NCBI GenBank assembly: GCA_016744335.1
Contig: JADGEO010000001.1
Coordinates: 124,001-188,000, forward strand
Length of the DNA stretch: 64,000 bases
Direction of reading: 5' to 3'
DNA from: Anaerolineales bacterium
GTDB lineage: Bacteria; Chloroflexota; Anaerolineae; Anaerolineales; Villigracilaceae
Below are positions 38,288 through 46,861 of the stretch, piece after piece. The notes under the pieces were generated by a model. That model ran no database searches and was not told the origin of the DNA. It was given only the letters and a program-made list of their open reading frames with translations. Within the stretch, counting starts at the first letter, position 1; each line of letters starts with the position of its first letter. Both the position numbers and the translations under genes were made by a program.

Positions 38288-41128
38288 ATGCCTCAAACCC
38301 CCATCTACACCATCGGCTATGGCGCACGAGCTATTGATGATTTTTTGCGCATTTTAAAAGAAAATGACATCCACTATCTGCTAGATGTACGCAGTCAGCC
38401 CTACTCGAGCTATAAACCAGAATTCTATCAAAATCCTTTGAAGGAAACCCTAGAAAAACACGGAATCCGCTATCTTTTTATGGGTGATGCTTTAGGTGGA
38501 AAACCCGATGGCAAAGAAAGCACAGATTATGAAAGAATTGCACAAAACCCTGCTTATCAAAATGGCATTAAACGTCTTCACAAAGCCAGCAAGCAAGGAA
38601 ATCGCGTTGTATTAATGTGTAGCGAGGAAAAACCAGAGCAGTGTCACCGAACACATTTGATTGGAAAAACGCTTAGAGAAGATGGGATTGAAGTTTTGCA
38701 TATTGACGAAAAAGATAATCTTATTTCACAAAAAGATATTTTATTGCGCTTGCCCCCTTCTGTGATACAGACATCTTCCCCCGAAGGGGGAAAAAACACC
38801 CCAGCAGAGGATATTGATCCATTTGCTGGTATGGAAGCGGCAAATCTAATTCCAGAAAAAAACTTCACCACAGAGAGCCTAAATATAGCAAAAGCTGAAG
38901 TTCTTCCCCCCTTGGGGAAAGATGCCCAAAGGGCAGAAAGGGGCACTATCAAAGAAATTCTCCAAGAAAAATTTGGCTACCCAAAATTCCGCGCCCTACA
39001 AGAAGAAATAATCCAAAACGTCCTAAAAAAACAAAATTCCCTCGCCGTCATGCCAACGGGAAGCGGAAAATCACTCTGCTACCAGCTCCCAGCAACTATT
39101 TTTGAAGGACTAACGGTGGTTGTCTCACCACTAATTTCGCTGATGGAAGACCAAGTTCTAGAATTACAAGAATGGGGCATCCCTGCGCTTTATCTCAACA
39201 GCACCCTCACACACGCCGAATATGCAAATTCAGTGCAAAGAATACGCGCCGGAGAAATAAAACTTTTATACGGCGCACCAGAAACCCTTTTGCGCCCAGA
39301 AATCATATCTCTTTTAGAAAATAGCCGCGTAAAATCTATCGTGATTGACGAAGCCCATTGTATTTCAGAATGGGGGCACGATTTCCGTCCCGAATATCGT
39401 CAGTTGAATACCCTGCGCCAACACTTACCCCAAGCCACCACGCTTGCGCTCACCGCTACGGCTACAAAACGCGTCCGTGCCGACATCAAAAAAACGCTCC
39501 AAGTCACCAATGCAAATGAGTTTATCGGTAGCTTTGACCGCCCAAATCTCAACTTAAGCGTTGCAGATAAGGTCGCGGGCGTGGCGCAAACACGTGATTT
39601 TCTCAACCAGCATAAAAAACAAGCGGGCATCATTTATTGCAGTACCCGCGATAATGTAGATAATCTCACCGAGCAACTCAAAAGCGAGGGCTTCCCCGTT
39701 TTGCCCTATCACGCCGGCATGGATTCTGCTACTCGCCGCGCCCATCAACGCCGCTTTCGCTACGAAGATAACCTCATTATCATCGCCACAGTCGCATTTG
39801 GAATGGGAATCAACAAATCCAATGTTCGTTTTATCCTTCACTACGACCTCCCCAAAAATGTCGAGAGCTACTACCAGCAAATCGGGCGGGCGGGGCGTGA
39901 TGGTCTTAGTGCCAATTGCCTGCTCCTTTTTTCCTATAGCGATGTGCGCACAATCCGTTATTTTATTTCGCAAAATGCGCCCGAACTTAGAGCGGGAGCC
40001 GAGATGCGCCTCGATGCCCTGCTCGCCTTTGTAGATGCCCTAAACTGTCGCCGCCTTCCGCTTTTGGATTATTTTGGCGAGCAATATCAGGGTGGAAATT
40101 GTAAAGCCTGTGATAATTGCTTGGACGAAGTACAAAGGGGACGCGCGGGAAGTAAACCTGATACCGTTAAAGAAAACCTAACCGCCCCCGCGCTTTTGTT
40201 CGTTAAAACAACCCTTGAAACCAAGCAGATTTTTGGCTCTGCGCATCTTATTGACGTGTTGCGCGGTTCCCGTGCCAAAAAGATAGTTAAGTTTGGGCAC
40301 GATAAAATCTCCACTTACGGAGAAGGTAAAGAATATACCAAAGAGTATTGGCAACATATCTCCATCCAATTTATTCGCTTAGGATTATTAAAACGCACCA
40401 AACCACATGGCTCATTAATCATCACAGACGCAGGGCGCGAAGTCTTAGAAGGCAAAGAAGTTTGGGGCAAAATAGCAGGCACTTTTGCTAAAACTGCTGC
40501 GCAAGCAAAAGTCGAATATGATAACGCACTCTTCGAGGAATTACGCATTCTGCGCGGAGAATTAGCCAGCCAGAAAAATGTCCCGCCCTATGTTATTTTC
40601 CAAGACCGCACATTGGTTGAGATGGCGAGCTACTTCCCGCATACCGAAGCAGATTTACGTCAGATTTATGGCGTGGGCGGGAGAAAAGTGACAGAATACG
40701 CGCCACACTTTTTACCAGTCATCCAAGCCTATTGCATCGAAAATGATATTAAACCGCGCACCAAGCAAAAACCACGCGTGCGCAAACGTCTCTCATCCAA
40801 AACGGGACGACAACGCAGTGAATATGTTTGGGAGCAATTTCAAGCGGGGAAGAACATCGATCAAATTGCCGAAGATATGGGCTTTAAACGCAACACCATT
40901 TTGGGGCATCTTCAAAAATCTCTATCAGATGGGCGCGAAATCGAAGCCGAATATCTAAAAAGAATGAGCAAGATATCTGCTAAAGATGGGCAGCGCGTAA
41001 TAGATGCTTTTACTGAGCATGGGGATGGTTTTTTAAGCACAATTTTTAACGCGCTAAATGAAGAGATTTCTTATGACGAAATCAAGTTATGGAAAATGAT
41101 TATGGAAGTGGAAAGTAGCAAGAAATAA
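38288..41128 (+). CDS. recQ: DUF488-RecQ helicase fusion
   Basis: 946 residues. Residues 1-155 are a DUF488 domain (YTIGYGARAIDDFL, LLDVRSQPYSSY, CSEEKPEQCHR). A linker (about 162-220), encoded partly by a palindromic repeat, leads to RecQ. The helicase has Walker A MPTGSGKS at about 255-262, DEAH at D354, the FDRPNL and HYDLPKNVESYYQQIGRAGRDG region, the RecQ zinc cysteines ending in CKACDNC, a winged-helix part and an HRDC domain (about 740-820). An HTH_40-like segment (about 845-895, FQAGKNIDQIAEDMGFKRNT) is near the end. It unwinds DNA during recombination repair; DUF488 may add a nucleic-acid function. The fusion is unusual. Confidence 0.92.
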   Translation: MPQTPIYTIGYGARAIDDFLRILKENDIHYLLDVRSQPYSSYKPEFYQNPLKETLEKHGIRYLFMGDALGGKPDGKESTDYERIAQNPAYQNGIKRLHKASKQGNRVVLMCSEEKPEQCHRTHLIGKTLREDGIEVLHIDEKDNLISQKDILLRLPPSVIQTSSPEGGKNTPAEDIDPFAGMEAANLIPEKNFTTESLNIAKAEVLPPLGKDAQRAERGTIKEILQEKFGYPKFRALQEEIIQNVLKKQNSLAVMPTGSGKSLCYQLPATIFEGLTVVVSPLISLMEDQVLELQEWGIPALYLNSTLTHAEYANSVQRIRAGEIKLLYGAPETLLRPEIISLLENSRVKSIVIDEAHCISEWGHDFRPEYRQLNTLRQHLPQATTLALTATATKRVRADIKKTLQVTNANEFIGSFDRPNLNLSVADKVAGVAQTRDFLNQHKKQAGIIYCSTRDNVDNLTEQLKSEGFPVLPYHAGMDSATRRAHQRRFRYEDNLIIIATVAFGMGINKSNVRFILHYDLPKNVESYYQQIGRAGRDGLSANCLLLFSYSDVRTIRYFISQNAPELRAGAEMRLDALLAFVDALNCRRLPLLDYFGEQYQGGNCKACDNCLDEVQRGRAGSKPDTVKENLTAPALLFVKTTLETKQIFGSAHLIDVLRGSRAKKIVKFGHDKISTYGEGKEYTKEYWQHISIQFIRLGLLKRTKPHGSLIITDAGREVLEGKEVWGKIAGTFAKTAAQAKVEYDNALFEELRILRGELASQKNVPPYVIFQDRTLVEMASYFPHTEADLRQIYGVGGRKVTEYAPHFLPVIQAYCIENDIKPRTKQKPRVRKRLSSKTGRQRSEYVWEQFQAGKNIDQIAEDMGFKRNTILGHLQKSLSDGREIEAEYLKRMSKISAKDGQRVIDAFTEHGDGFLSTIFNALNEEISYDEIKLWKMIMEVESSKK
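38775..38945. repeat. Palindromic repeat pair inside the DUF488-RecQ coding sequence
   Basis: CTTCCCCCGAAGGGGGAA (38775-38792) and the block starting TTCTTCCCCCCTTGGGGAAA (38901-38945) match, in the same order, the intergenic element at 51171-51255. The matching continues into GATGCCCAAAGGGCAGA versus GATGTCCGAAGGACAGA. Here the DNA is translated in frame as the linker. Confidence 0.7.
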
Positions 41129-41149
41129 AAAATCTTATCTTCTCAAAAA

Positions 41150-41212
41150 GTAGGGGCGTACGCTTGCGGTCGCCCTGTTGGGCAATTGGGCAAGGGCGAG
41201 CCTTGCCCCTAC
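41150..41212 (+). repeat. Dispersed GTAGGGGC...GCCC repeat, copy B
   Basis: Starts GTAGGGGCGTACGCTTGCGG and ends GCCTTGCCCCTAC, so the outer ends are also inverted. Homologous to 12868-12912. Confidence 0.7.
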
Positions 41213-41266
41213 CTCAATATCCCATTCATCTGCGTTTATCTGTGGTAAAGAATAACGCGCAAATGA

Positions 41267-41272
41267 TACAAT
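41267..41272 (+). promoter_or_regulatory. -10 box of the lipoprotein gene (leaderless)
   Basis: TACAAT followed by 6 bases and the ATG; no SD. Confidence 0.45.
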
Positions 41273-41278
41273 TCACCT

Positions 41279-42466
41279 ATGAAAAAAACCCTTATCTTTC
41301 TCTCCTTACTCTTGCTCACGGCTTGCAGCACAACGCCTACAGAGCCGACTGCCATCCCCGTTGATATTGAGGCGACTGCGCTCTCTGTGGCGCAAACGAG
41401 TGTCGCACAAACACAAGTTGCAATACCCACTGAGACGGCAACACCTATCCCGACCGCGACCGAAGTCCCTGTATTTTTGGAGGCAATTGTGTGGGCAGAA
41501 GATGCCCGCGTGCCCATTATCAATTATCATCAATTTGCACCGAATACATCTGAGAATTCTACCGACCATAAAATTAGAATGGAGGATTTTGTGGCGGGGC
41601 TAGATCAGCTCAATCAGGCAGGTTTTACGCTCATCCATCTTGAAGATTGGATTAAGGGTGATTTATCTGTGCCCGTAGGACGAAAGCCGCTAGTTTTCAC
41701 CATGGACGACCTTTTTTATAATAATCAAATTCGCTTAGATGAAAATGGCGAGCCACGTGATGATACGGGCATGTATTTGGCGTGGGAATATGGTCAGGCG
41801 CATCCAGAATTTGGGTATAAGTGGTCATTATTTGCTAATCTCGGTGATAAATGGTACGCAGAAGGCGATGAAGCGGGAAAATGGAAAGATGATTTAGCCG
41901 CAACAATTATTTGGTGCATAGAGCATGATGCCCGCGTTTACAATCACTCTTATACACATGCTCGTTTTGATAAAAGCAGTGGAGAAGGCATTCATTGGGA
42001 GTTGGAGCAAAACGACCTTTTCTTAAGACAATTGCTTCTGAACGCGGGGCGCGAGGATTTGATTCCCGATTTGGGGAATATGTTCGCCATTCCCTTTGGT
42101 TATTGGCCCCAAGGCAGTGCTTATAATGCGATGGTGAATTACATCACGCCCGAAGGCGACCCAATGTTGGCGGTTTTCGATATTGATTGGATTATCAATG
42201 GTATCAAGTTTATGGCACCGCCTTATTCGCCTGAGTTTGACCCGATGCGAGTGCCACGCATCGCTATGCCGCCAGAGGCTGTGGAGTATTTGGTGGCACA
42301 TCAAGATGAGTTTCCTACGCCAAAAAGCTGTCAGGTGGGTCCGCTCGAAGAGGATAGGGCTGGAGACCAATCTTATGTTGAAGAACAGATTCAAGCCCAA
42401 ATCACAAGCGGGGCGTGCCCGAAGGGTGTCTATATTCTCGAAGGATATACCTTCGATGCGCGCTAA
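41279..42466 (+). CDS. Lipoprotein with polysaccharide-deacetylase-like fold
   Basis: 395 residues. A lipoprotein signal (MKKTLIFLSLLLLTAC, cleavage before Cys16) is followed by a Thr/Pro/Ala linker (about 18-65). The globular domain starts PIINYHQFAP and continues with KPLVFTMDDLFYNN, VYNHSYTHARFDK and FAIPFGYWPQGSA. The order of an Asp-containing TMDD, a Hxx(x)H-type NHSYTH and a later IPFGYW fits the NodB-type deacetylase fold, which has TFDD, HTxxH and FRPPYG motifs in these places. It would act on a cell-wall or surface glycan outside the membrane. A diverged copy of its 3' end lies beyond the next gene. Confidence 0.75.
   Translation: MKKTLIFLSLLLLTACSTTPTEPTAIPVDIEATALSVAQTSVAQTQVAIPTETATPIPTATEVPVFLEAIVWAEDARVPIINYHQFAPNTSENSTDHKIRMEDFVAGLDQLNQAGFTLIHLEDWIKGDLSVPVGRKPLVFTMDDLFYNNQIRLDENGEPRDDTGMYLAWEYGQAHPEFGYKWSLFANLGDKWYAEGDEAGKWKDDLAATIIWCIEHDARVYNHSYTHARFDKSSGEGIHWELEQNDLFLRQLLLNAGREDLIPDLGNMFAIPFGYWPQGSAYNAMVNYITPEGDPMLAVFDIDWIINGIKFMAPPYSPEFDPMRVPRIAMPPEAVEYLVAHQDEFPTPKSCQVGPLEEDRAGDQSYVEEQIQAQITSGACPKGVYILEGYTFDAR
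42375..42426 (+). repeat. 52-base direct repeat, copy 1 (inside the lipoprotein gene)
   Basis: Matches 44675-44726 at about 45 of 52 bases and encodes VEEQIQAQITSGACPKG. The other copy flanks the far side of the ClC gene. Confidence 0.8.
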
Positions 42467-42518
42467 AAAACAGCGTAATTATTCTTGCAAAAAAACAAAC
42501 TGCCCCGCCGCAAGAAGA

Positions 42519-42597
42519 CGGGAGGTCCCGGTGAAACTTATAATCTCGTCGCAGAGCGGCGAGGTATTAACCTCACTGAGGAAGAAAGTATGAGGAG
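42519..42597 (+). promoter_or_regulatory. Structured leader of the ClC gene with overlapping hairpins
   Basis: Hairpins CGGG/CCCG (42519-42530), CTCGTCGC/GCGGCGAG (42545-42563) and GAGGT/ACCTC (42561-42574) partly exclude each other. CCTCA at 42571-42575 can also pair with TGAGG of the ClC SD (42591-42595). This is the form expected of a translation-controlling leader or attenuator, but no known riboswitch class is recognised. Confidence 0.35.
42531..42593 (+). CDS. Possible 20-residue leader peptide before the ClC gene
   Basis: A GTG with GGGAGG 5 bases upstream opens a 20-codon frame (MKLIISSQSGEVLTSLRKKV with GTG read as Met) whose TGA overlaps the SD of the ClC gene. Both SD quality and coupling suggest translation; function as leader peptide is inference. 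Confidence 0.3.
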   Translation: MKLIISSQSGEVLTSLRKKV

Positions 42598-42608
42598 CCC
42601 TAAACAAA

Positions 42609-44672
42609 TTGAAAACCCCGAAATTTTTTAACTACTTCGAAAATCCTTCCGAAGCTCTCTTTATCGGCACAGCACTACTTGTTGGCATAGGAACGGGACT
42701 TGGTGCAGTAGCTTTTCGTTATTTAATCCAAGGGGTTGAGTGGGTAGGATACAGCTGGTTCCCAGCAGTTACTGCAGGCTGGGGAAAAGCATATGTGATC
42801 ATTGTCCCCGCTATCGGCGGCTTGATTGTTGGTCCCTTGATCTACTTTTTTGCGCGCGAAGCAAAAGGACATGGTGTTCCTGAAGTCATGGAAGCCGTGG
42901 CATTACGCGGAGGGCGAATTCGCCCGATTGTAGCGGTAGTGAAATCTTTTGCATCAGCAATCACGATTGGTAGTGGTGGTTCAGTCGGACGAGAAGGACC
43001 GATTGTACAAATAGGTTCAGCTTTAGGCTCATCCTTAGGGCAAAAGATGAACTTGTCGGACGACCGTGTTCGCAATTTAGTGGCTTGTGGAGCGGCGGGC
43101 GGTATTGCCGCAACATTTAACGCGCCTATCGCTGGCGTTATCTTTTCTCTTGAAATCATCTTAGGGGAATTTAGCGTTAAATACTTTAGTAGCGTCGTTG
43201 TCTCTGCTGTGGCCGCCAGCGTTATCGGGCGCGCTGCCTTTGGAGACATTCCAGCTTTTCATATCCCTATAGAATATGGCATTAACAATTTATGGGAATT
43301 TGCTTTCTATCCCATTTTGGGACTTGCCGCCGCAGCTGTTGGTGCAGGTTTTGTTTATCTTTTATACTGGTCTGAGGATGTTTTTGCGAAATGGAAAAAT
43401 GTCCCTGAATGGCTTCAACCTGCCATCGGTGGGGTCTTGCTCGGTATCTTGGCACTCACTTACCCTACCCTCACAGGTGTTAGTTGGGAAGGAACTCCAC
43501 AAATCTACAACGTGGGTTATGAAGTTATCGAAAGTGCGTTAGACAATCAGCTTGCGCTGGGCGCGGTTCTAATTCTACTTGTCCTCAAAATGATTGCCAC
43601 GAGTCTAACTTTAGGCTCTGGTGGCTCAGGTGGCGTTTTTGCGCCTGGCTTATTTATGGGAGCCATGCTCGGGACAGCATTTGAACTGATTATTAATATG
43701 CTTTTTCCCAATATCACAGCCCCGGCAGGAGCCTACGCATTAGTTGGCATGGCAGCATTTTTTGCCGCTACTGCTCACGCACCCATAACTGCGGTCTTGA
43801 TTCTCTTTGAGCTAACTGGTGACTATAAAATCATGTTGCCGCTCATGTTTACAGTCGTCATCGCAACTTTATTCTCTCAAAAACTACTCAAGGGAGAATC
43901 GATTTATTCACTCAAACTCACCAGGCGTGGTGTCCGCTTGCGGAAAGGCAAAGATGTTGATATTTTGCAAGGCGTTTTGGTTAATGAGGTCATGGCACGA
44001 GATATTCATACCATTACCAAAGACATCAATCTTAAAGGGCTTTCCCGAGTCTTCAACAAAACACGCCATCATGGGATTGCCATTTTAGACGAACAAGGCA
44101 AATTATATGGCATGGTCACTATCACCGATTTAGAACAAGCTATTCACAACGGCATGGCATTATCAAAAACTACGGTCGCCGAAATTGGCACACCTTATGA
44201 AAATCTCGCCGTAATTTATCCAGACGAAAGTATTGGCGACGCGCTTAATAAGATGAGCCAACGCGGATTTGGTCGCTTGCCTGTTATTTCAAGGAACGAC
44301 CCAAAACATCTTTTAGGACTAATTCAACGCCGCGATCTTGTCGCATCGTATAAAATTGCGCTCACCAAACGTGCTGAAATTCAACACCGCACGAAACGTA
44401 TGCAAATGAAAAATATAGACGGCACTGAATTTGTTGAGTTATCATTAAATGATGATTCTCAAGCTACAGGGCAAATGATTTGCGAGATTGCCGATAATTT
44501 ACCGCATGAGAGCATTTTGATTTCCATTCGGAGAGAGGGCAAAGTACTTATTCCGCACGGCGAAACAAAATTAGAATCGGGCGATCAACTAACCGCATTT
44601 ACTCGAAGTGAAGATGTGGAAAAACTATATAAAAGTCTCTCACAAATAGAAGAGGATCAAGCTAAATCCTAA
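42609..44672 (+). CDS. ClC-family chloride channel/transporter with CBS and TrkA-C domains
   Basis: 687 residues starting at TTG, with AGGAG 11 bases upstream. The membrane part (about 15-430) has the ClC filter motifs GSGGSVGREGP (with the gating Glu), GAAGGIAATFNAPIAGVIFSLE and GSGGSGGVFAPGLFMGA. Two CBS repeats (about 460-575) and a TrkA-C/RCK-C domain (about 605-680) follow, so nucleotide or other ligands probably regulate the channel. It carries chloride or a similar anion across the membrane. It is enclosed between two copies of the 3' end of the upstream lipoprotein gene, which suggests insertion at this site. Confidence 0.93.
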   Translation: MKTPKFFNYFENPSEALFIGTALLVGIGTGLGAVAFRYLIQGVEWVGYSWFPAVTAGWGKAYVIIVPAIGGLIVGPLIYFFAREAKGHGVPEVMEAVALRGGRIRPIVAVVKSFASAITIGSGGSVGREGPIVQIGSALGSSLGQKMNLSDDRVRNLVACGAAGGIAATFNAPIAGVIFSLEIILGEFSVKYFSSVVVSAVAASVIGRAAFGDIPAFHIPIEYGINNLWEFAFYPILGLAAAAVGAGFVYLLYWSEDVFAKWKNVPEWLQPAIGGVLLGILALTYPTLTGVSWEGTPQIYNVGYEVIESALDNQLALGAVLILLVLKMIATSLTLGSGGSGGVFAPGLFMGAMLGTAFELIINMLFPNITAPAGAYALVGMAAFFAATAHAPITAVLILFELTGDYKIMLPLMFTVVIATLFSQKLLKGESIYSLKLTRRGVRLRKGKDVDILQGVLVNEVMARDIHTITKDINLKGLSRVFNKTRHHGIAILDEQGKLYGMVTITDLEQAIHNGMALSKTTVAEIGTPYENLAVIYPDESIGDALNKMSQRGFGRLPVISRNDPKHLLGLIQRRDLVASYKIALTKRAEIQHRTKRMQMKNIDGTEFVELSLNDDSQATGQMICEIADNLPHESILISIRREGKVLIPHGETKLESGDQLTAFTRSEDVEKLYKSLSQIEEDQAKS

Positions 44673-44674
44673 CC

Positions 44675-44726
44675 ATGTTGAAAAGCAGATTCAAGCCCAA
44701 ATCACGAGCGAGGCATGCCCTAAAGG
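44675..44726 (+). pseudogene. Orphan 3' fragment of the lipoprotein gene (direct repeat copy 2)
   Basis: Encodes VEKQIQAQITSEACPKG against VEEQIQAQITSGACPKG at 42375-42426. Several of the base differences are synonymous. It has no start and lies 2 bases after the ClC stop. Confidence 0.75.
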
Positions 44727-44770
44727 GGCATTGCATCCTGAAAAATCAATCTTGGTTTGCGCTCCCCCTC

Positions 44771-44830
44771 GTAGTAAGGACTTCAGTCCTTATAGGTTGC
44801 GAGAAAGATTAAGGGCTAAGCCCTTACTAC
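44771..44830. repeat. GTAGTAAGG fold-back repeat
   Basis: Outer arms GTAGTAAGG (44771-44779) and CCTTACTAC (44822-44830) enclose two small hairpins AAGGACTTCAGTCCTT and AAGGGCTAAGCCCTT. It sits just before the SD of the pyrophosphatase gene. Confidence 0.65.
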
Positions 44831-44842
44831 AAGGAGAATAAA

Positions 44843-46183
44843 ATGGAAAAAACTTATGTAATTGGACATATTAATCCCGATACAGACACCATTGCGGCGG
44901 CGATGGGCTATGCTTGGTTATTAAACGAAACTGACCATTCTGTGACTGCGGCGCGAGCGGGGACGCTAAATATGCAAACGGCGTGGGTGCTAAAGCATTT
45001 AGGCTTAGATGCACCTGTTCTACTCAATGACGCTTCACCGAGATTTGAGACTCTTGTGCGCCGTTTTGATACGACTGACCCAGACGCACCGCTACGGGAG
45101 GCTTGGGCAATTGCTTCGCGCACGGGGGGAGTTGCCCCCGTTGTTGACGCAGACGGGAAACCCTTTGGCTTGGTGACAGGCGGCAGTATCTTTGCCTATA
45201 TGGGTGAGGTGGTCGGCGCGCATAGCAAAAAACAAGAAATGAAAATCGCCGATGTTTTAGACGCTCCCTGCCGAGAAGCCTGCAATATGGATGTACCTCA
45301 AGTGCAGGCAAAAGGACGGATTCGTGATTCTATTTCACGGCTTTTGCGCTACGAAGGGGATAATTTTTTCGTAACCAATGAAAGTGGTGTTTATAAAGGC
45401 GTTTGCCGCCAACGGGAGGCGTTAAATCCCCCACGCATTAAAATTATTATGGTAGACCATAACGAAGCGCGGCAGGCATTGGCGCATATTGAAGAGGCAG
45501 AATTAGTTGAAATTCTCGACCATCATCGCTTGGGAAACCCTTCTACACATGTCCCTATTCGTTTTACTGTGGATATTGTGGGCAGTACCAGCACACTTGT
45601 CTCTGAGAAAATGGAAGAGGCTGGGCTAAGTGCGCCCCCCAGAATTGCGGGGCTTTTATTAGCAGGCTTACTCTCAGATACCCTGATTTTGACCTCCCCG
45701 ACTACTACCGAGAGAGATGAAAAAGCCGCCAAAAGATTGAGCCGTTGGGCATTCGTGCATGGCGGTCCCCTTGAGGACGAGACTGTGCAAACTTACGGCG
45801 AGCAAGTGCTTAGCGCAGGGGCGGGACTTTCCTCACGTACACCAGAAGAGATTGTTTCTACCGATATGAAACTCTACGATGGCGGGAATTATCGCTTCGC
45901 GGTCGCACAAGCTGAAGTGACCGATTTACAACAACTTGCCAAATATCTAAAGAAACTAAAAGTTGCGCTGGAAGATTTACGCGCCAAACAAGCCGTAGAT
46001 TTTGCCATGCTCATGGTCACAGACGTGGTGCGCGGCTCTAGCCAATTGCTCATCATCAATGAGCCGCCCGAATTAAACGATCTCCCCTACCCCCGCCAAC
46101 CCGATGGGACGCGCCTGGCAAAGGGTGTCGTTTCGAGGAAGAAACAGTTGTTGCCGGGGGTGTTGGGGTTGTTGGAGAGGTAG
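44843..46183 (+). CDS. ppaC: Manganese-dependent (family II) inorganic pyrophosphatase with CBS insert
   Basis: 446 residues. The DHH-family catalytic part has IGHINPDTDTIAAAMGYAWL, the inserted regulatory section (about 70-195) has CBS-like repeats (APVVDADGKPFGLVTGGSIF), then VDHNEARQ and EILDHHRLG. The DHHA2 domain ends with KGVVSRKKQLLPGVLGLL (read in parts). It hydrolyses pyrophosphate; in CBS-containing forms adenine nucleotides tune activity. The SD is AAGGAG. A diverged copy of its last 21 codons lies beyond the following TA module. Confidence 0.93.
   Translation: MEKTYVIGHINPDTDTIAAAMGYAWLLNETDHSVTAARAGTLNMQTAWVLKHLGLDAPVLLNDASPRFETLVRRFDTTDPDAPLREAWAIASRTGGVAPVVDADGKPFGLVTGGSIFAYMGEVVGAHSKKQEMKIADVLDAPCREACNMDVPQVQAKGRIRDSISRLLRYEGDNFFVTNESGVYKGVCRQREALNPPRIKIIMVDHNEARQALAHIEEAELVEILDHHRLGNPSTHVPIRFTVDIVGSTSTLVSEKMEEAGLSAPPRIAGLLLAGLLSDTLILTSPTTTERDEKAAKRLSRWAFVHGGPLEDETVQTYGEQVLSAGAGLSSRTPEEIVSTDMKLYDGGNYRFAVAQAEVTDLQQLAKYLKKLKVALEDLRAKQAVDFAMLMVTDVVRGSSQLLIINEPPELNDLPYPRQPDGTRLAKGVVSRKKQLLPGVLGLLER
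46121..46183 (+). repeat. 63-base direct repeat, copy 1 (3' end of ppaC)
   Basis: Matches 46862-46924 at 53 of 63 bases, including the stop codon. The copies bracket the TA module. Confidence 0.8.
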
Positions 46184-46223
46184 AAATCAGTCGATTAGAG
46201 ATCAGGAAACAGTGGCCTCGATC

Positions 46224-46261
46224 TTGACCGCTATATTTATGTGGACTAAAATACACATAAA
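46224..46261 (+). promoter_or_regulatory. TA promoter with palindromic operator
   Basis: TTGACC (46224-46229), a 17-base spacer and TAAAAT (46247-46252). TTTATGTG (46236-46243) and CACATAAA (46254-46261) form an 8-bp inverted repeat covering the -10, as expected for binding of the ribbon-helix-helix antitoxin. Confidence 0.7.
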
Positions 46262-46286
46262 CTAACTGTAACCAAAGGATAATACG

Positions 46287-46520
46287 ATGAAAACTATTCA
46301 AATGACGATTGATGAGCCTCTATTATACAAAGTAGACCTAGCCATTCGCAACTTAGAAACAAGTCGCTCTGCTTTTATACGAGAAGCGTTGAAATTAGCC
46401 CTGCAAAAATACGAGATCCGCAAAATGGAAGAACGTCATGCGAAAGGATATGCTAAATATCCCGTTGAAAAAGGTGAGTTTGATATTTGGCAGGACGAAC
46501 AAGTGTGGGGCGCAGAATGA
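46287..46520 (+). CDS. Ribbon-helix-helix antitoxin
   Basis: 77 residues: MKTIQMTIDEPLLYKVDLAI is a beta strand plus helix, then TSRSAFIREALKLALQKYE completes the RHH fold, and an acidic C-terminus (EKGEFDIWQDEQVWG) would wrap the toxin. The stop overlaps the toxin ATG (ATGA). It should bind the inverted repeat at 46236-46261 and repress the operon. Confidence 0.88.
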   Translation: MKTIQMTIDEPLLYKVDLAIRNLETSRSAFIREALKLALQKYEIRKMEERHAKGYAKYPVEKGEFDIWQDEQVWGAE

Positions 46521-46843
46521 AACACGGAGAAGTTTATTGGTACACCTTCAAAGCTCCCGATAAACGCAGACCTGTACTCATTTTGACGCGCAATACTGTT
46601 ATTCCCTATCTCAATACAGTAACAATTGCGCCAATCACAACCAGAATTCGAGATATTCCATCCGAAGTTTTGCTAACAACAGAGGATGGAATATATGAAA
46701 CTTGCGTGGCTAATTTCGACAATCTCCAAACTGTTTCACAAAGCAAAATCGGGAAAATTATTACTCGACTATCCCTAGAACGATTACAGGAAGTAAGAAA
46801 AGCTGTCAATTTTGCTCTTGGGTTAGACAATGACCTTTGGTAG
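46517..46843 (+). CDS. MazF/PemK-family mRNA interferase toxin
   Basis: 108 residues from the ATG at 46517, in 4-base overlap with the antitoxin. The MazF/PemK fold is shown by GEVYWYTFKAPDKRRPVLILTRN (read in parts), VTIAPITTRIRDIPSEVLL, and VANFDNLQTVSQSKIGKIITRL. The arginine of RRPVL and the Thr/Ser of APITT are the usual catalytic area. It would cut mRNA when unneutralised. The gene looks intact, and the module is bounded by copies of the ppaC 3' end. Confidence 0.9.
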   Translation: MKHGEVYWYTFKAPDKRRPVLILTRNTVIPYLNTVTIAPITTRIRDIPSEVLLTTEDGIYETCVANFDNLQTVSQSKIGKIITRLSLERLQEVRKAVNFALGLDNDLW

Positions 46844-46861
46844 TTGCTTACGCACTGCGCG

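Noticed and set aside
42519..42597. Fluoride, c-di-AMP or M-box riboswitch before the ClC gene
   Set aside because: Conserved bases of those classes, as I know them, are not present; only generic hairpins are supported.
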